64,000 nucleotides of DNA from the NCBI GenBank assembly GCA_017510335.1, contig JAFWNM010000013.1:248001-312000 (forward strand). The letters are read 5' to 3'. Both the position numbers and the translations under genes were made by a program. The DNA comes from Paracoccaceae bacterium (GTDB lineage: Bacteria > Pseudomonadota > Alphaproteobacteria > Rhodobacterales > Rhodobacteraceae). The notes beneath the pieces were generated by a model. It made no database searches. It was given only the letters and a program-made list of their open reading frames with translations, and was not told the DNA's origin. Position 1 is the stretch's first letter. Each line of letters opens with the position of its first letter. Positions 17,107-26,165 of the stretch are shown piece after piece.

Positions 17107-17808
17107 ATGGATAAACTTCGCGTCTATATCGGCTGGGATTCGAGAGAGGATATTGCCTATCAGGTCGCCAAACAGTCGCTTGAGAAACACGCCACGATCC
17201 CGGTAGAGGTGGTTCCCATCAAGCTGGATGATCTGGTTGAGCAAGGTCTGTATACCCGCGATATCGACCCGCTGGCGTCAACCGAATTCACCTATTCGCG
17301 ATTCCTTGTGCCGCATCTGGCAGGCTATGACGGCTGGGCCATATTTGTGGATTGCGATTTCCTGTTCTTCGGTGATGTCGCGGAATTGCAGGACTATATG
17401 GACCCCAAATATGCGGTCATGTGTGTCCAGCACGACTACAAACCCAAGGAAACCACAAAGATGGACGGGGTTCCGCAATCGGCCTATCCGCGCAAGAACT
17501 GGTCGTCCTTCATGCTGATGAATTGCGGCCATCCGTCCACGAAGCAACTGACGCCCGAACTGGTGAACCGCGAAAGCGGCGCGTATCTGCACCGCATGCA
17601 ATGGGCGCAGGATGACGAAATCGGCGCATTGCCCACTGGCTGGAACTGGCTGGAAGGCTGGTATGACAAACCGGCGCAAGGGTATCCGCAAGCAGTGCAC
17701 CACACGCGCGGCGGTCCTTGGTTCAAGGAATGGCAAGACGTCGATTATGCTGCGGAATGGCTGGCCGAAGCCGCGGAATACGAAGCCAAAACCCGCACCA
17801 AGGCCTGA
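17107..17808 (+). CDS. Glycosyltransferase with DxD motif (GT8-like fold)
   Basis: 233 residues. The opening L-R-V-Y-I-G-W-D-S-R-E-D-I-A-Y and the central F-V-D-C-D-F-L-F-F (D-C-D at about 80-82, the metal/nucleotide-sugar motif) place it among GT-A transferases common in alphaproteobacterial surface-polysaccharide loci. The start is ATG 17107; TTG 17101 in frame is the alternative, both behind AAAGGGA. It follows waaA by 84 bases, so lipopolysaccharide core modification is possible. The donor and acceptor are not predictable. Confidence 0.75.
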   Translation: MDKLRVYIGWDSREDIAYQVAKQSLEKHATIPVEVVPIKLDDLVEQGLYTRDIDPLASTEFTYSRFLVPHLAGYDGWAIFVDCDFLFFGDVAELQDYMDPKYAVMCVQHDYKPKETTKMDGVPQSAYPRKNWSSFMLMNCGHPSTKQLTPELVNRESGAYLHRMQWAQDDEIGALPTGWNWLEGWYDKPAQGYPQAVHHTRGGPWFKEWQDVDYAAEWLAEAAEYEAKTRTKA

Positions 17809-17854
17809 CTGCAACTTCCAAACCATGTCGCGCAAAACGACATGTGGCACAAAA

Positions 17855-17892
17855 AATCAGGGCGTGGCGCGCTTGCGCGCCACGCCCTGATT
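17855..17892. terminator. Perfect 18-bp inverted repeat, bidirectional terminator or cruciform
   Basis: AATCAGGGCGTGGCGCGC (17855-17872), two bases, then its exact complement to 17892, preceded by an A-run (17851-17856). It lies between convergent genes. In the minus direction the stem is followed by a T-run, so it best serves as terminator for the 17958-18272 gene. A smaller palindrome (17824-17844, CATGTCG/CGACATG) lies next to it. Confidence 0.65.
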
Positions 17893-17957
17893 ACTGGCAC
17901 AGCATGATCCCAGCACGGCGAACTGTTCCGCGCCACACTGGGCCATACGCTGAAGCG

Positions 17958-18272
17958 TCACTGGTTCCAGAACGCCATCAAATCTGCGGCAGTGTCATGG
18001 GGTTGGCCCAGTTTTTGCGCAGCATAGACCTGCGCGCCCACAAGTGCGGCAACACGCCAGGCCTGTTGAACGCGCACGGCCCCTTCCCCTTGCAACTGAT
18101 ACATTCCTTCAATCGCATCGCAGGCCGATGAAATCGCCAGCACCATTTCCAGCGCCGGCGCTGTGGGCCATTGGCCTGCCAGCATTGCGGGAAGGTCATT
18201 TACAGACTGGTCCGAATCCAGAACCGCCTGAGCCGCAGCGTCGGTCATATGCGCAAGAAAGGAACAGGACAT
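17958..18272 (-). CDS. Hypothetical protein, helical
   Basis: 104 residues, rich in alanine, glutamine and valine, and predicted largely helical (V-A-A-L-V-G-A-Q-V-Y-A-A-Q-K-L-G-Q). No motif I recognise, no signal peptide and no clear membrane helix. It looks like a real gene because of host-like codon use and a strong terminator right after it. An alternative start is ATG 18248. It lies downstream of ggpS on the same strand, 163 bases away. Confidence 0.5.
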   Translation of the reverse strand: MSCSFLAHMTDAAAQAVLDSDQSVNDLPAMLAGQWPTAPALEMVLAISSACDAIEGMYQLQGEGAVRVQQAWRVAALVGAQVYAAQKLGQPHDTAADLMAFWNQ

Positions 18273-18435
18273 GATGAATGTGGCACGACCAGTATCGAAA
18301 AGGATATGGCCCCACCCCTGGCGCCACGTCGTGCTATAGCATGGAAGCGCGCGACTGCGTGCAGGAATTTGATGAAACTTTCATCCTATCTGCAATAAGC
18401 TGCCGGTCGCTGCGGGTCTGGTCACAAATGCCGCA

Positions 18436-19962
18436 TCACGCGGCACTTGGTGTGGTGTGGCCGGTGCCAGCGTTGCTGCGGACAATACGCAAGCTTTTGA
18501 AATGGGCGATTTCGCGCTGCGTCCATGTGCCGATATCCCACGCTTTCGCAGATTGGCGCAAGGCTTGCATGCGCGCTTTCGCTTCATCCTCGGTCATGGC
18601 AAGGGCTTGTTCCAGCCCGCTATCCATGGATGCGGCGGAAAACGGATTGACCGGAACCGCCCCGTCCAGCAGCACCGCGCAGCCCGCGAATTCCGACAAC
18701 ACCAAGGCACCGGGTCTTTGCGCGTCGCGCGCGGCACAAAATTCCGATGCAACCAGATTCAACCCATCTGCCAGCGGTGTAATCGAGGTCACATCCGCGG
18801 CCGCATAATAGGCGACCAATTGTTCCAGCGGTATGGCGCGCGAAATCAGGGACACGGGCTGCCAGTCGAAACTGCCATAAGTGCCATTGATTCGCCCTGT
18901 CAGGGATTCAATTTGTTCCTGCACTTCCGCATAGGCGGTCATGTTGCGGTTTGCGCCCACCGAAACAAGCATCAGCCGAACCTTGCCATGCAGGTCGCGG
19001 CGGCGCTGCAGCAAGCGGTCAAACGCTTCAAGTTGCTGGATATTTCCCTTGGTATAATCCGTGCGCGACACAGACAGGACCAGTTTGCAGTCCCCCAGAT
19101 CGGCGCGTATTTCATCAACACGGGTCCGCACATCAGGCATTGTGGCAAGGGTTTCGATATGGTCGAAATTCACGCCCACAGGGTTGGTGTGAATGCGCGT
19201 GCGCTTGCCGCCCACATCCAGTTCCAGCGGAATAAGCCTGTCATTCAACGCACCGCCTGTGGCCAGCATGCGCGGCGGGGTTTCGGCTTCCTCGACCAGT
19301 CGCGCGGCCTTCAGGCTGCGCACCACTGCAGCGAAGTTCTGCGCATAGCGCGGAATGTGGAAGCCCACGGAATCGCAGGCCAGCAAACTGTCGATGATTT
19401 CACCCCGCCACGGCAGAACATTGAACATGTCCGGCCCCGGAAACGGCGTGTGGTGGAAAAAGCAGATTGTCGCATCAGGCTTCAACTGGCGCAAATACCC
19501 CGGCACAAGCCAAAGATTGTAGTCATGTATCCATATCACCGCGTCATCTGTGGCCTGTTCTGCGGCAGCTTCCGCAAAGGCCCAGTTCACGGACCGGAAT
19601 GTGGGCCAGTCCACGGGATCGTAATTATAGCGTTCCTTGAATCCATGCAGGATTGGCCAGAATGCCTCTTTTGAGGTGACATGATAAAAGCTGCTGACCT
19701 GTTCCTTGGTCAATGGCAGACGGCTAACAGTATAGGTGCCGAAACTGTCCGAAATTTCGATCACGGGGTCGAAACCCGGCGCGGATGTATCCTCGCATTC
19801 CTTCCATGCGACCCATGCGCCGCGTTGGGCAGTGCCCAAAAACCCCTTCAGGGTGGGGACAATACCATTCGGGCTGGAATTTTCGCGATACCGGGTTTTT
19901 CCATCCTCGACCACTTCTTCATAAGGTTGACGATGATAGACAATAACAAGATCGGATTTCAT
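18436..19962 (-). CDS. ggpS: Glucosylglycerol-phosphate synthase (GT20 family)
   Basis: 508 residues from ATG 19962, preceded by AAAGGTG. It resembles GgpS more than trehalose-phosphate synthase: the opening V-I-V-Y-H-R-Q-P-Y-E-E-V, S-P-N-G-I-V-P-T-L-K, S-F-Y-H-V-T-S-K-E-A-F-W-P-I-L-H and W-I-H-D-Y-N-L-W-L-V-P are GgpS-like. GT20 donor-site motifs S-R-x-D-Y-T-K-G and L-A-D-G-L-N-L-V-A-S-E are present. It joins ADP-glucose and glycerol 3-phosphate to make the osmolyte precursor. Its ATG overlaps the stop of the phosphatase gene by four bases, pointing to coupled translation. Trehalose-phosphate synthase is the alternative call. Confidence 0.85.
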   Translation of the reverse strand: MKSDLVIVYHRQPYEEVVEDGKTRYRENSSPNGIVPTLKGFLGTAQRGAWVAWKECEDTSAPGFDPVIEISDSFGTYTVSRLPLTKEQVSSFYHVTSKEAFWPILHGFKERYNYDPVDWPTFRSVNWAFAEAAAEQATDDAVIWIHDYNLWLVPGYLRQLKPDATICFFHHTPFPGPDMFNVLPWRGEIIDSLLACDSVGFHIPRYAQNFAAVVRSLKAARLVEEAETPPRMLATGGALNDRLIPLELDVGGKRTRIHTNPVGVNFDHIETLATMPDVRTRVDEIRADLGDCKLVLSVSRTDYTKGNIQQLEAFDRLLQRRRDLHGKVRLMLVSVGANRNMTAYAEVQEQIESLTGRINGTYGSFDWQPVSLISRAIPLEQLVAYYAAADVTSITPLADGLNLVASEFCAARDAQRPGALVLSEFAGCAVLLDGAVPVNPFSAASMDSGLEQALAMTEDEAKARMQALRQSAKAWDIGTWTQREIAHFKSLRIVRSNAGTGHTTPSAA

Positions 19963-20741
19963 GAAGTCACCTTTGGGGGGTTGGGGTGCAGGCTGAAGGC
20001 GGCAATCGCCTCTGCTATGCCGCCAGCGCCGTGTTCGGCACAATGGCGCGCGCGCGGCAGGCCACGGGTGGCGGTCAGCAACTCTGCCTCTGCGCCGCCG
20101 ACAACGGCGCCATGCAGGCCAGTTTGAAACATGGACAAATCGTTCAGCGTATCGCCCGCCACCAGCACCTTATCCGCGGGCAAGCCAAGATGCGCGATCA
20201 GGCGCAACAATGACGGCCCCTTGCTGACACCTTTGGGCAGGATATCCACAAAACACCCATGCGAGATCAGGATATCCACATCCAGCCCGTGCAACACACC
20301 AAGGCTGTCGGGGTCGAACCCTGCGCCATATTCATAGGACAACCGATACCGGAAAGGCGCGGTCTGCAATGTCAGGCCACTGATACCGCGCAACCGGTCC
20401 CTGACAGTTTCGCCATGGTCGCGCCACGCATCGGCAATGGGCGCTTCCAGATCATCAAGCGGCTGCACACGCCCGTCGCTGAAACGCGCAATCGTCGTGC
20501 CGACATCGCCAATCACATATTCAGGTGCCGGAATGTCGCCATTCGCGCACAGCGCGCTGATGAAATCAGGGTCGCGCCCGGTAACGAAGATAAGGCGGGT
20601 GTGCGGGGCATGGGCGCGCAACCAGTCATACAAGGTTTTGCGCGCTGCCGCAGTGCCGCCCAGAAATGTGCCATCCAGATCGGTGGCCAGCACCATGTCG
20701 CATTGCGCAACTGGGTCGCTGTATTTTTGGTTCATTTGCAT
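19959..20741 (-). CDS. HAD-superfamily phosphatase, probable glucosylglycerol 3-phosphatase
   Basis: 260 residues of the Cof/sucrose-phosphatase type (HAD subfamily IIB). Motif I is A-T-D-L-D-G-T-F-L-G (residues about 19-28), motif II V-T-G-R-D, motif III the lysine in L-P-K-G-V-S-K-G, and motif IV G-D-T-L-N-D-L. In some halophilic bacteria a HAD domain of this kind is fused in front of GgpS. Here the two are separate genes in the same order with a four-base overlap, which supports dephosphorylation of glucosylglycerol phosphate as the job. Trehalose-6-phosphatase is less likely. Confidence 0.8.
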   Translation of the reverse strand: MQMNQKYSDPVAQCDMVLATDLDGTFLGGTAAARKTLYDWLRAHAPHTRLIFVTGRDPDFISALCANGDIPAPEYVIGDVGTTIARFSDGRVQPLDDLEAPIADAWRDHGETVRDRLRGISGLTLQTAPFRYRLSYEYGAGFDPDSLGVLHGLDVDILISHGCFVDILPKGVSKGPSLLRLIAHLGLPADKVLVAGDTLNDLSMFQTGLHGAVVGGAEAELLTATRGLPRARHCAEHGAGGIAEAIAAFSLHPNPPKVTS

Positions 20742-20810
20742 GGGTTAAAACATGTGGGGCGGCGGCAGGGATTGCCACAAACCAACGCGATTAATATGCA
20801 ACTTCAGCAG

Positions 20811-20844
20811 AAAAAACAAAAACCGCCCAAAAAATGGGCGGTTT
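20811..20844 (-). terminator. Rho-independent terminator of the cold-shock gene
   Basis: AAACCGCCC (20820-20828) and GGGCGGTTT (20836-20844) form a stem. On the minus strand a T-rich run follows (A-run 20811-20822 on the plus strand). It lies 36 bases after the cold-shock gene stop. Confidence 0.85.
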
Positions 20845-20879
20845 CAGAGGCGATGTGCCTAAAACTTGGCGATTGTGGC

Positions 20880-21086
20880 TTATGCCAGCGCCAGATTCGA
20901 AGCAGATTCACGGCCATCGCGGCTTTTTTCCAGATCGAAGGTCACTTTCTGACCATCTTCCAGACCGCGCAGACCTGCCCGCTCAACAGCCGAGATGTGA
21001 ACAAAAATGTCTTTTGCTCCGCCTTCAGGCTGGATGAAACCGTAACCTTTGGTGGCGTTGAACCATTTCACTGTGCCATTGGCCAT
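20880..21086 (-). CDS. Cold-shock protein, CspA family
   Basis: 68 residues forming one OB-fold cold-shock domain. The opening is M-A-N-G-T-V-K-W-F-N, RNP1 is K-G-Y-G-F-I and RNP2 is D-I-F-V-H-I. It binds single-stranded RNA and DNA and melts RNA structure. The start is ATG 21086 behind AGGAGA; a longer in-frame extension upstream is noncoding leader. The 165-base gap in front probably contains the structured leader typical of such genes. Confidence 0.95.
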   Translation of the reverse strand: MANGTVKWFNATKGYGFIQPEGGAKDIFVHISAVERAGLRGLEDGQKVTFDLEKSRDGRESASNLALA

Positions 21087-21251
21087 GGTGATGTCTCCTA
21101 GTAAGTATGCTGCCCACGACATGCGGCAGCCCGGCTCAGTCAGTGCAAGATCGAAGTGACTGTGGCCGAGGTCGGAGAACAGTGGTCGATAGTGGTAACG
21201 TCGCGCAGATATTTTGCGGGATTCGCGCTGAAAATGCAACTGAAATCGCAG

Positions 21252-22232
21252 CTATAGCTGTGAAATCCGTCTGGCCATATCCAGCATGCGGCATGAAAAC
21301 CCCCATTCATTGTCATACCAGCCAAAGACACGCAGCATCCCGCCATTGGTTATCTGGGTTTCAGGCAGCGCCATGACGACGCTTTCGGGACGGGCGCGCA
21401 GGTCGGTGGAAACCAGCGGCTTTTCTGTCCAGCCGATGACCCCGCCCGCACTGCGCAACACATCGTTCACCTGCGCCAGCGTGGCCGGACGCGCCAGCAT
21501 GACAGCCAGATCCACCGCCGAAACGGACGCTGTGGGCACGCGCACCGCCGCCCCCAGCAACCGGCCCGTCAATTGCGGCAACACATGTTCCACCAGTCGC
21601 TGTGCGCTGGTGGTTGTGGGCACCATGGACAGCGCGGCCGCCCGCGACCGTGCCGGGTCCCCGCGCGGCGCGTCAACGCTGGGCTGGCTGCCAGTGTAGC
21701 AATGCACTGTTGTCATGAACCCGGTCTGTATGCCCCAATGGTCATCCAGCAATTTGGCAAGGGGGGCCAGCGCGTTGGTGGTGCAAGATGCGTTCGAAAT
21801 CAGGGTATGGTCGGGCATCAGCACGCTGTCATTTGCCCCCAGAACCACAGTGACCTGTGCCGCACTGGACGGGCCAGACACAAGAACACGGCGCGCACCT
21901 GCGCGCAGTCCCCTGCGGGCAACATCCACCGTGTCGGCATGGCCTGTGCATTCCATAACAAGATCGACATCCGCCAAATCGACATCGGACAGGTCGGCGG
22001 CATGGGTCAGGCGCAGGCTGCGACCGGCAACGATCAAGTGCCCGTCCTGCAAGGCCACGTCCCCCTGAAACGGCCCGAAAACCGAATCATATTCAAACAG
22101 ATAGGCGCAATCGGCAGCACTGGCGATATCATTGACAGCAACAATCTGGATATCCGGCCAGCCGCCTTGCAGCCAGGCCCGCACCACTGTGCGCCCGATG
22201 CGCCCAAACCCGTTTATCGCCACCGTGAGCAT
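21252..22232 (-). CDS. Glyceraldehyde-3-phosphate dehydrogenase family protein
   Basis: 326 residues from ATG 22232 (L-T-V-A-I-N-G-F-G-R-I-G-R, the Rossmann nucleotide site). The catalytic cysteine lies in S-N-A-S-C-T-T-N-A-L-A-P near residue 147 and the partner histidine in V-H-C-Y-T-G-S-Q. The C-terminal W-Y-D-N-E-W-G-F-S is canonical. Usual enzymes have T-T-N-C-L-A-P; here the second cysteine is alanine. It stands alone, not with pgk or tkt, so it could be an auxiliary GAPDH or erythrose-4-phosphate dehydrogenase. A longer frame to 22370 exists, but its extra residues are not family-like. Confidence 0.88.
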   Translation of the reverse strand: MLTVAINGFGRIGRTVVRAWLQGGWPDIQIVAVNDIASAADCAYLFEYDSVFGPFQGDVALQDGHLIVAGRSLRLTHAADLSDVDLADVDLVMECTGHADTVDVARRGLRAGARRVLVSGPSSAAQVTVVLGANDSVLMPDHTLISNASCTTNALAPLAKLLDDHWGIQTGFMTTVHCYTGSQPSVDAPRGDPARSRAAALSMVPTTTSAQRLVEHVLPQLTGRLLGAAVRVPTASVSAVDLAVMLARPATLAQVNDVLRSAGGVIGWTEKPLVSTDLRARPESVVMALPETQITNGGMLRVFGWYDNEWGFSCRMLDMARRISQL

Positions 22233-22453
22233 CGACAGGCCCCCTGCCCCGATTCCAAGATACAGGTGCGCAGTTGTGCCGAAAACCTGTCGGGTTGCAA
22301 GCGCAACACCCGCCACCCCAACAGAAAACAGCCTTTTCCGATGATAATAATCAGGATTTGACAAAGCCAAGTATTTTTGTCATCTATTATGCCAACAGCC
22401 AGCCCAAAGGTCAGCAAACGTGCGAACCCCACCACACCAGAAAGGCCCCGCGC

Positions 22454-22615
22454 ATGAATGCGATAACCCGTTTCGACCCGCACCCAACCCAGACGCCGCC
22501 TGTCCATGACGTCTATGCCCTGACACGCGGCGGGACGCTTGCCCAGATTGTTCTGGACGGCAAGACTTATCAACTGCGCATTACCCGCGCCGGAAAACTG
22601 ATCCTGACCAAATAG
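22454..22615 (+). CDS. hemP: Hemin uptake protein HemP
   Basis: 53 residues. The C-terminal half I-V-L-D-G-K-T-Y-Q-L-R-I-T-R-A-G-K-L-I-L-T-K is diagnostic of HemP, a small protein tied to heme and iron uptake. The start ATG 22454 gives the usual length. The upstream region (22340-22390) is AT-rich, with GATAATAATC reminiscent of half a Fur-type iron box; this is suggestive only. No hmu genes are next to it. Confidence 0.88.
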   Translation: MNAITRFDPHPTQTPPVHDVYALTRGGTLAQIVLDGKTYQLRITRAGKLILTK

Positions 22616-22642
22616 AAACGGGGGCCACGCAGGCCCCCGTTT
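22616..22642. terminator. Bidirectional hairpin terminator between hemP and aapP
   Basis: AAACGGGGGCC (22616-22626) and GGCCCCCGTTT (22632-22642) enclose a five-base loop between the two convergent stops. The following T-run is short. Confidence 0.75.
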
Positions 22643-22661
22643 CCTTGCGCTGTCTGCGGCA

Positions 22662-23465
22662 TCAATGCCCCAGAATCTGGCTTAGGAACAGCTTTGTCCG
22701 GTCTGATCTGGGGTTGTTGAAAAACTCGCGCGGTTCATTCTGTTCCACGATCTGCCCTTGATCCATGAAGATGACGCGGTTTGCCACAGCCTGCGCAAAG
22801 CCCATTTCATGGGTCACGCACAGCATGGTCATGCCTTCTTCGGCCAGCGCGATCATGGTATCCAGAACTTCCTTGATCATTTCAGGGTCCAGCGCTGATG
22901 TGGGTTCGTCAAACAGCATGATCCGCGGCTTCATGCACAGCGACCGCGCAATGGCGACGCGCTGCTGCTGGCCCCCGGACAACTGGCCGGGATATTTCAG
23001 CGCCTGTTCGGGAATCTTGACCTTCTCCAGAAAATGCATGGCAATTTCCTCGGCCTCGCGCTTGGGGGTCTTGCGCACCCAGATCGGCGCAAGGGTGCAG
23101 TTTTCCAAGATCGTCAGATGAGGAAACAAGTTGAAATGCTGGAACACCATGCCGACTTCGGACCTGACCTTGTCGATATTCTTAAGGTCCCCTGTCAGTT
23201 CGGTGCCGTCAACAATGATCTGCCCGGCCTGATGTTCCTCCAGCCGGTTGATGCAGCGGATCAGCGTGGATTTGCCCGACCCGGACGGCCCGCAAATGAC
23301 GATCCGTTCGCCACGGTTGACGGTCATATCAATGTCGCGCAGCACATGGAACGTGCCATACCATTTGTTCATGCCGGTAATCTGAATCGCCACCTCGTCG
23401 CTGATCTGCATCTGGCTGGCGTTGATTTCACGATCCACCGGGATTTCGATTTTTGTTTCGGTCAT
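22662..23465 (-). CDS. aapP: L-amino acid ABC transporter, ATP-binding protein AapP
   Basis: 267 residues. Walker [10 protein letters not shown], signature L-S-G-G-Q-Q-Q-R and Walker [14 protein letters not shown] identify an ABC ATPase. The region [14 protein letters not shown] is typical of the polar amino acid uptake subfamily. It is the last gene of aapJQMP and powers the AapQM channel. The start follows the aapM stop by 13 bases. Confidence 0.95.
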   Translation of the reverse strand: MTETKIEIPVDREINASQMQISDEVAIQITGMNKWYGTFHVLRDIDMTVNRGERIVICGPSGSGKSTLIRCINRLEEHQAGQIIVDGTELTGDLKNIDKVRSEVGMVFQHFNLFPHLTILENCTLAPIWVRKTPKREAEEIAMHFLEKVKIPEQALKYPGQLSGGQQQRVAIARSLCMKPRIMLFDEPTSALDPEMIKEVLDTMIALAEEGMTMLCVTHEMGFAQAVANRVIFMDQGQIVEQNEPREFFNNPRSDRTKLFLSQILGH

Positions 23466-23478
23466 GATGCGACCCCTT

Positions 23479-24777
23479 TTACCTGTGATCCGTTTTCAGC
23501 TTGCGTTCCAGATACATGGAATAGCGCGACATGCCGAAGCAGAAGATGAAGAACAAAGCCCCGATGAAGATGAACAATTCCCAATAGATGCCGTTCCAGT
23601 TGGTATCGGCGCGAATGGCATTGGACAGGCCGATGGGGTCCAGCAACCCAATAAAGACAACCAGCGTCGTGTCCTTGAACAAGCCAATGAAAGTGTTCAC
23701 AATTCCGGGGATCGAGATTTTCAGCGCCTGCGGCATGATGATCAGGCGCTGCGCCTTCCAGTAATCCAGCCCCAGTGCATCCGCAGCCTCGTATTGGCCC
23801 TTTGGCAAGGCGGCAAGCCCGCCGCGAATGACCTCGGCCATATAGGCGGATGCAAACAGCGTCACCATGATGATCACGCGCAAGATCAGGTCAAAGGCGG
23901 TGCCCGGCGGCAGAAAATAGTTCAACAGCAATGATGCGGTGAACAACAGCGTGATCAACGGCACCCCGCGGATGAATTCGATCACCATCACACAGACGGA
24001 TTTCAGAAACACCATGTCGGACTGTCGCCCCAGCGCCAGCAGAATACCAATAGGCAGGGACAATGAAATGCCAGTCACCCCGATGACCAGCGAAATCAGG
24101 AACCCGCCAAACCTGTCAGAGCGCACGAATTCCAGCCCGATCGGCGCAACCGATGTCAATGCGGCGGTAAATTCCCCCGCAAACAGCACCCACCACAGCA
24201 CCGGCACAACAATTGCCCCGGTTATGGCGACAAGCGGTGCGATCCTGGCCAGAATGCGATAGGCAACATACCCCAAGGCAAAGCCCAGTATCACCGAGAT
24301 TGGCAACCAGACAGACCCGCCCCACAGCAGATGATAGGCGACAAACGGGTAGAATGCGGAAAAGCCCAGCAATTTGCGCGGCAGCTGGCTGAACAGGACA
24401 GGGGCCAAAGCGACAAACAGCAAGATCAGCGACAACACAGGGCGCCAGTAATGCTGCGGCGGGTAGAAACCGAACAGCAACTGGTGCCACCTGTCCCGGA
24501 TCACGGCAAAACACGCCCCGCTTGCACCATCCAGCACTTCGCGGCATTCGCGCAGGGATTGCGCATTCCAAACGGTATTCAACAACCATGGCCCGATGGC
24601 CGAAAGCAGATACCAGATTGCCAGCAAGGATATTACAGTCAGGACTGTATTCAACCAGCCGGAAAACAGGTTCTCGCGCAGCCATTTGACTGCACCTTTT
24701 TCGGCAATGGGGGCCGGTTTTTCAGGCAGCATGCTTTCGCGCACATAGGCGACGGTCTGTGCGTGGGTGTCGCTCAT
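23479..24777 (-). CDS. aapM: L-amino acid ABC transporter permease AapM
   Basis: 432 residues, longer than most amino acid permeases because of an N-terminal part with several extra membrane helices, as in AapM. The C-terminal half carries the permease EAA motif region ([18 protein letters not shown]). It forms the inner-membrane channel with AapQ. It starts two bases after the aapQ stop. Confidence 0.93.
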   Translation of the reverse strand: MSDTHAQTVAYVRESMLPEKPAPIAEKGAVKWLRENLFSGWLNTVLTVISLLAIWYLLSAIGPWLLNTVWNAQSLRECREVLDGASGACFAVIRDRWHQLLFGFYPPQHYWRPVLSLILLFVALAPVLFSQLPRKLLGFSAFYPFVAYHLLWGGSVWLPISVILGFALGYVAYRILARIAPLVAITGAIVVPVLWWVLFAGEFTAALTSVAPIGLEFVRSDRFGGFLISLVIGVTGISLSLPIGILLALGRQSDMVFLKSVCVMVIEFIRGVPLITLLFTASLLLNYFLPPGTAFDLILRVIIMVTLFASAYMAEVIRGGLAALPKGQYEAADALGLDYWKAQRLIIMPQALKISIPGIVNTFIGLFKDTTLVVFIGLLDPIGLSNAIRADTNWNGIYWELFIFIGALFFIFCFGMSRYSMYLERKLKTDHR

Positions 24778-24779
24778 GA

Positions 24780-26051
24780 CTATCGCTCCTTCAGTTTGAC
24801 ACGGGAATTATAGACATTCATCGCCCCTGAAATGGTCAGGCTGATGGCAAGATAGATCAGCATCATCAACAGCATGCCTTCCAACTCTCGTCCGGTCTGG
24901 TTGATGGTGATACCGCCCAATGTGGACCGCAAATCCATATAACCCACTGCCAGACCCAGCGACGTGTTCTTGGTGATGTTCAGGTATTGCGAAATCAGGG
25001 GCGGGATGATCACGCGCAGCGCTTGCGGCAGAATGACCAGCCGCATGGTTTTGCCCGGCTGCATTCCAAGGGCAAAGGCGGCTTCAGTCTGGCCCTTGGA
25101 AATTGCCAGAATGCCCGCGCGCACGTTTTCGGCAACGAAAGCGCCAGTGTAAATGCCAAGGCCCAGCCACATCGCAATCAGCGAATTGCGCAAATATGTT
25201 CCACCCGCAAAATTGAACCCGCGCAGTTCGGGGTATTCAAGATGCGCGCCAAGCGCAACGAAGATAACAACAACCGGCCCCAACAGAACAAGAATGCTTT
25301 TCCACCATGTTTTCGGGCGAATTCCGGTCGCGTTCTGAACAGCGGTGGCATGCTGCAGAAGGCGCTTGTTGGCGTAAACACCGGCAACCAGAACGACCAG
25401 CACCAGCAGCCAGTTCAACGAGGGGGCAATAGGGCCAAGCTGCAAATCGCCAAGATCGCGCAGGAACTGGATAGAAGGGATATAAACACCGCGATTGGTA
25501 ATTGCGACAGAATCGGCGAACAGCATGCTGGCGGCGGGGTCATCGCCGCGAAACGCACTGGGCGCGGGCATGGCCTCGGACATGATTGCGCCGAAAATAA
25601 GGATCCACAAAAGTGTGGGAATGTTGCGGAACACTTCGATGTAGACGGTCATCAAACGCCCAACGATCCAGTTATTGGACAACCGCAAGACGCCCGCAAT
25701 CACCCCCAGAACTGTCGCCAGGGCGCAGGCCATGACCGCAAGAATGATGGTGTTCAAAAACCCCACCAAGGCCGCACGTCCATGTGTCATCTGGCTGTTA
25801 TATTCAATCGGGCGCTGGTTGATGTCATATCCTGCGGGTGCATTCAGAAACGCGAAGCTGAAATCACGCCCCAGCGCGCGCAGGTTGTTGACGGTGTTAT
25901 CAATCAGCCACGCCGCGCCCAGCATCAGCGCGAACAGGAAAAACACCTGAATTGTGATGGACCGATAGCGCTGGTCATACAGCAGCATGCTGGGCCGGAA
26001 GGCCCGCTTGGGGGCAGATGTCGCGCTGCGCACATCGTCGGAGATGGACAT
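24780..26051 (-). CDS. aapQ: L-amino acid ABC transporter permease AapQ
   Basis: 423 residues. The first hydrophobic helices are followed by a long periplasmic segment, then the transmembrane domain. The EAA loop reads I-S-K-G-Q-T-E-A-A-F-A-L-G-M near residue 325. The protein partners AapM. A hairpin separates it from aapJ, so its expression is probably lower than that of the binding protein. Confidence 0.93.
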   Translation of the reverse strand: MSISDDVRSATSAPKRAFRPSMLLYDQRYRSITIQVFFLFALMLGAAWLIDNTVNNLRALGRDFSFAFLNAPAGYDINQRPIEYNSQMTHGRAALVGFLNTIILAVMACALATVLGVIAGVLRLSNNWIVGRLMTVYIEVFRNIPTLLWILIFGAIMSEAMPAPSAFRGDDPAASMLFADSVAITNRGVYIPSIQFLRDLGDLQLGPIAPSLNWLLVLVVLVAGVYANKRLLQHATAVQNATGIRPKTWWKSILVLLGPVVVIFVALGAHLEYPELRGFNFAGGTYLRNSLIAMWLGLGIYTGAFVAENVRAGILAISKGQTEAAFALGMQPGKTMRLVILPQALRVIIPPLISQYLNITKNTSLGLAVGYMDLRSTLGGITINQTGRELEGMLLMMLIYLAISLTISGAMNVYNSRVKLKER

Positions 26052-26129
26052 GATATACTCCTGACCTTGGCTGCGACGATCAGTGCGGCCAAAGCATGCT
26101 CAGTAAACAATACGGATTGGTGAATAAAA

Positions 26130-26156
26130 AAACGCGCGCCACAGGGGCGCGCGTTT
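26130..26156 (-). terminator. Hairpin between aapJ and aapQ (attenuator)
   Basis: AAACGCGCGCC (26130-26140) pairs with GGCGCGCGTTT (26146-26156). On the minus strand seven Ts follow. It lies 10 bases after the aapJ stop and fits partial termination that favours the binding protein. Confidence 0.8.
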
Positions 26157-26165
26157 CATATCCTT

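Noticed and set aside
18436-19962. Trehalose-6-phosphate synthase (OtsA)
   Set aside because: The N-terminal motifs and the middle W-I-H-D-Y-N-L-W-L-V-P region match glucosylglycerol-phosphate synthase better; kept as the alternative.
22338-22390. Sigma-70 promoter and Fur box for hemP
   Set aside because: TTGACA at 22358 and TATTAT at 22385 are 21 bases apart, too far, and the GATAATAATC piece is only half of a Fur-like site. Kept only as a hint.
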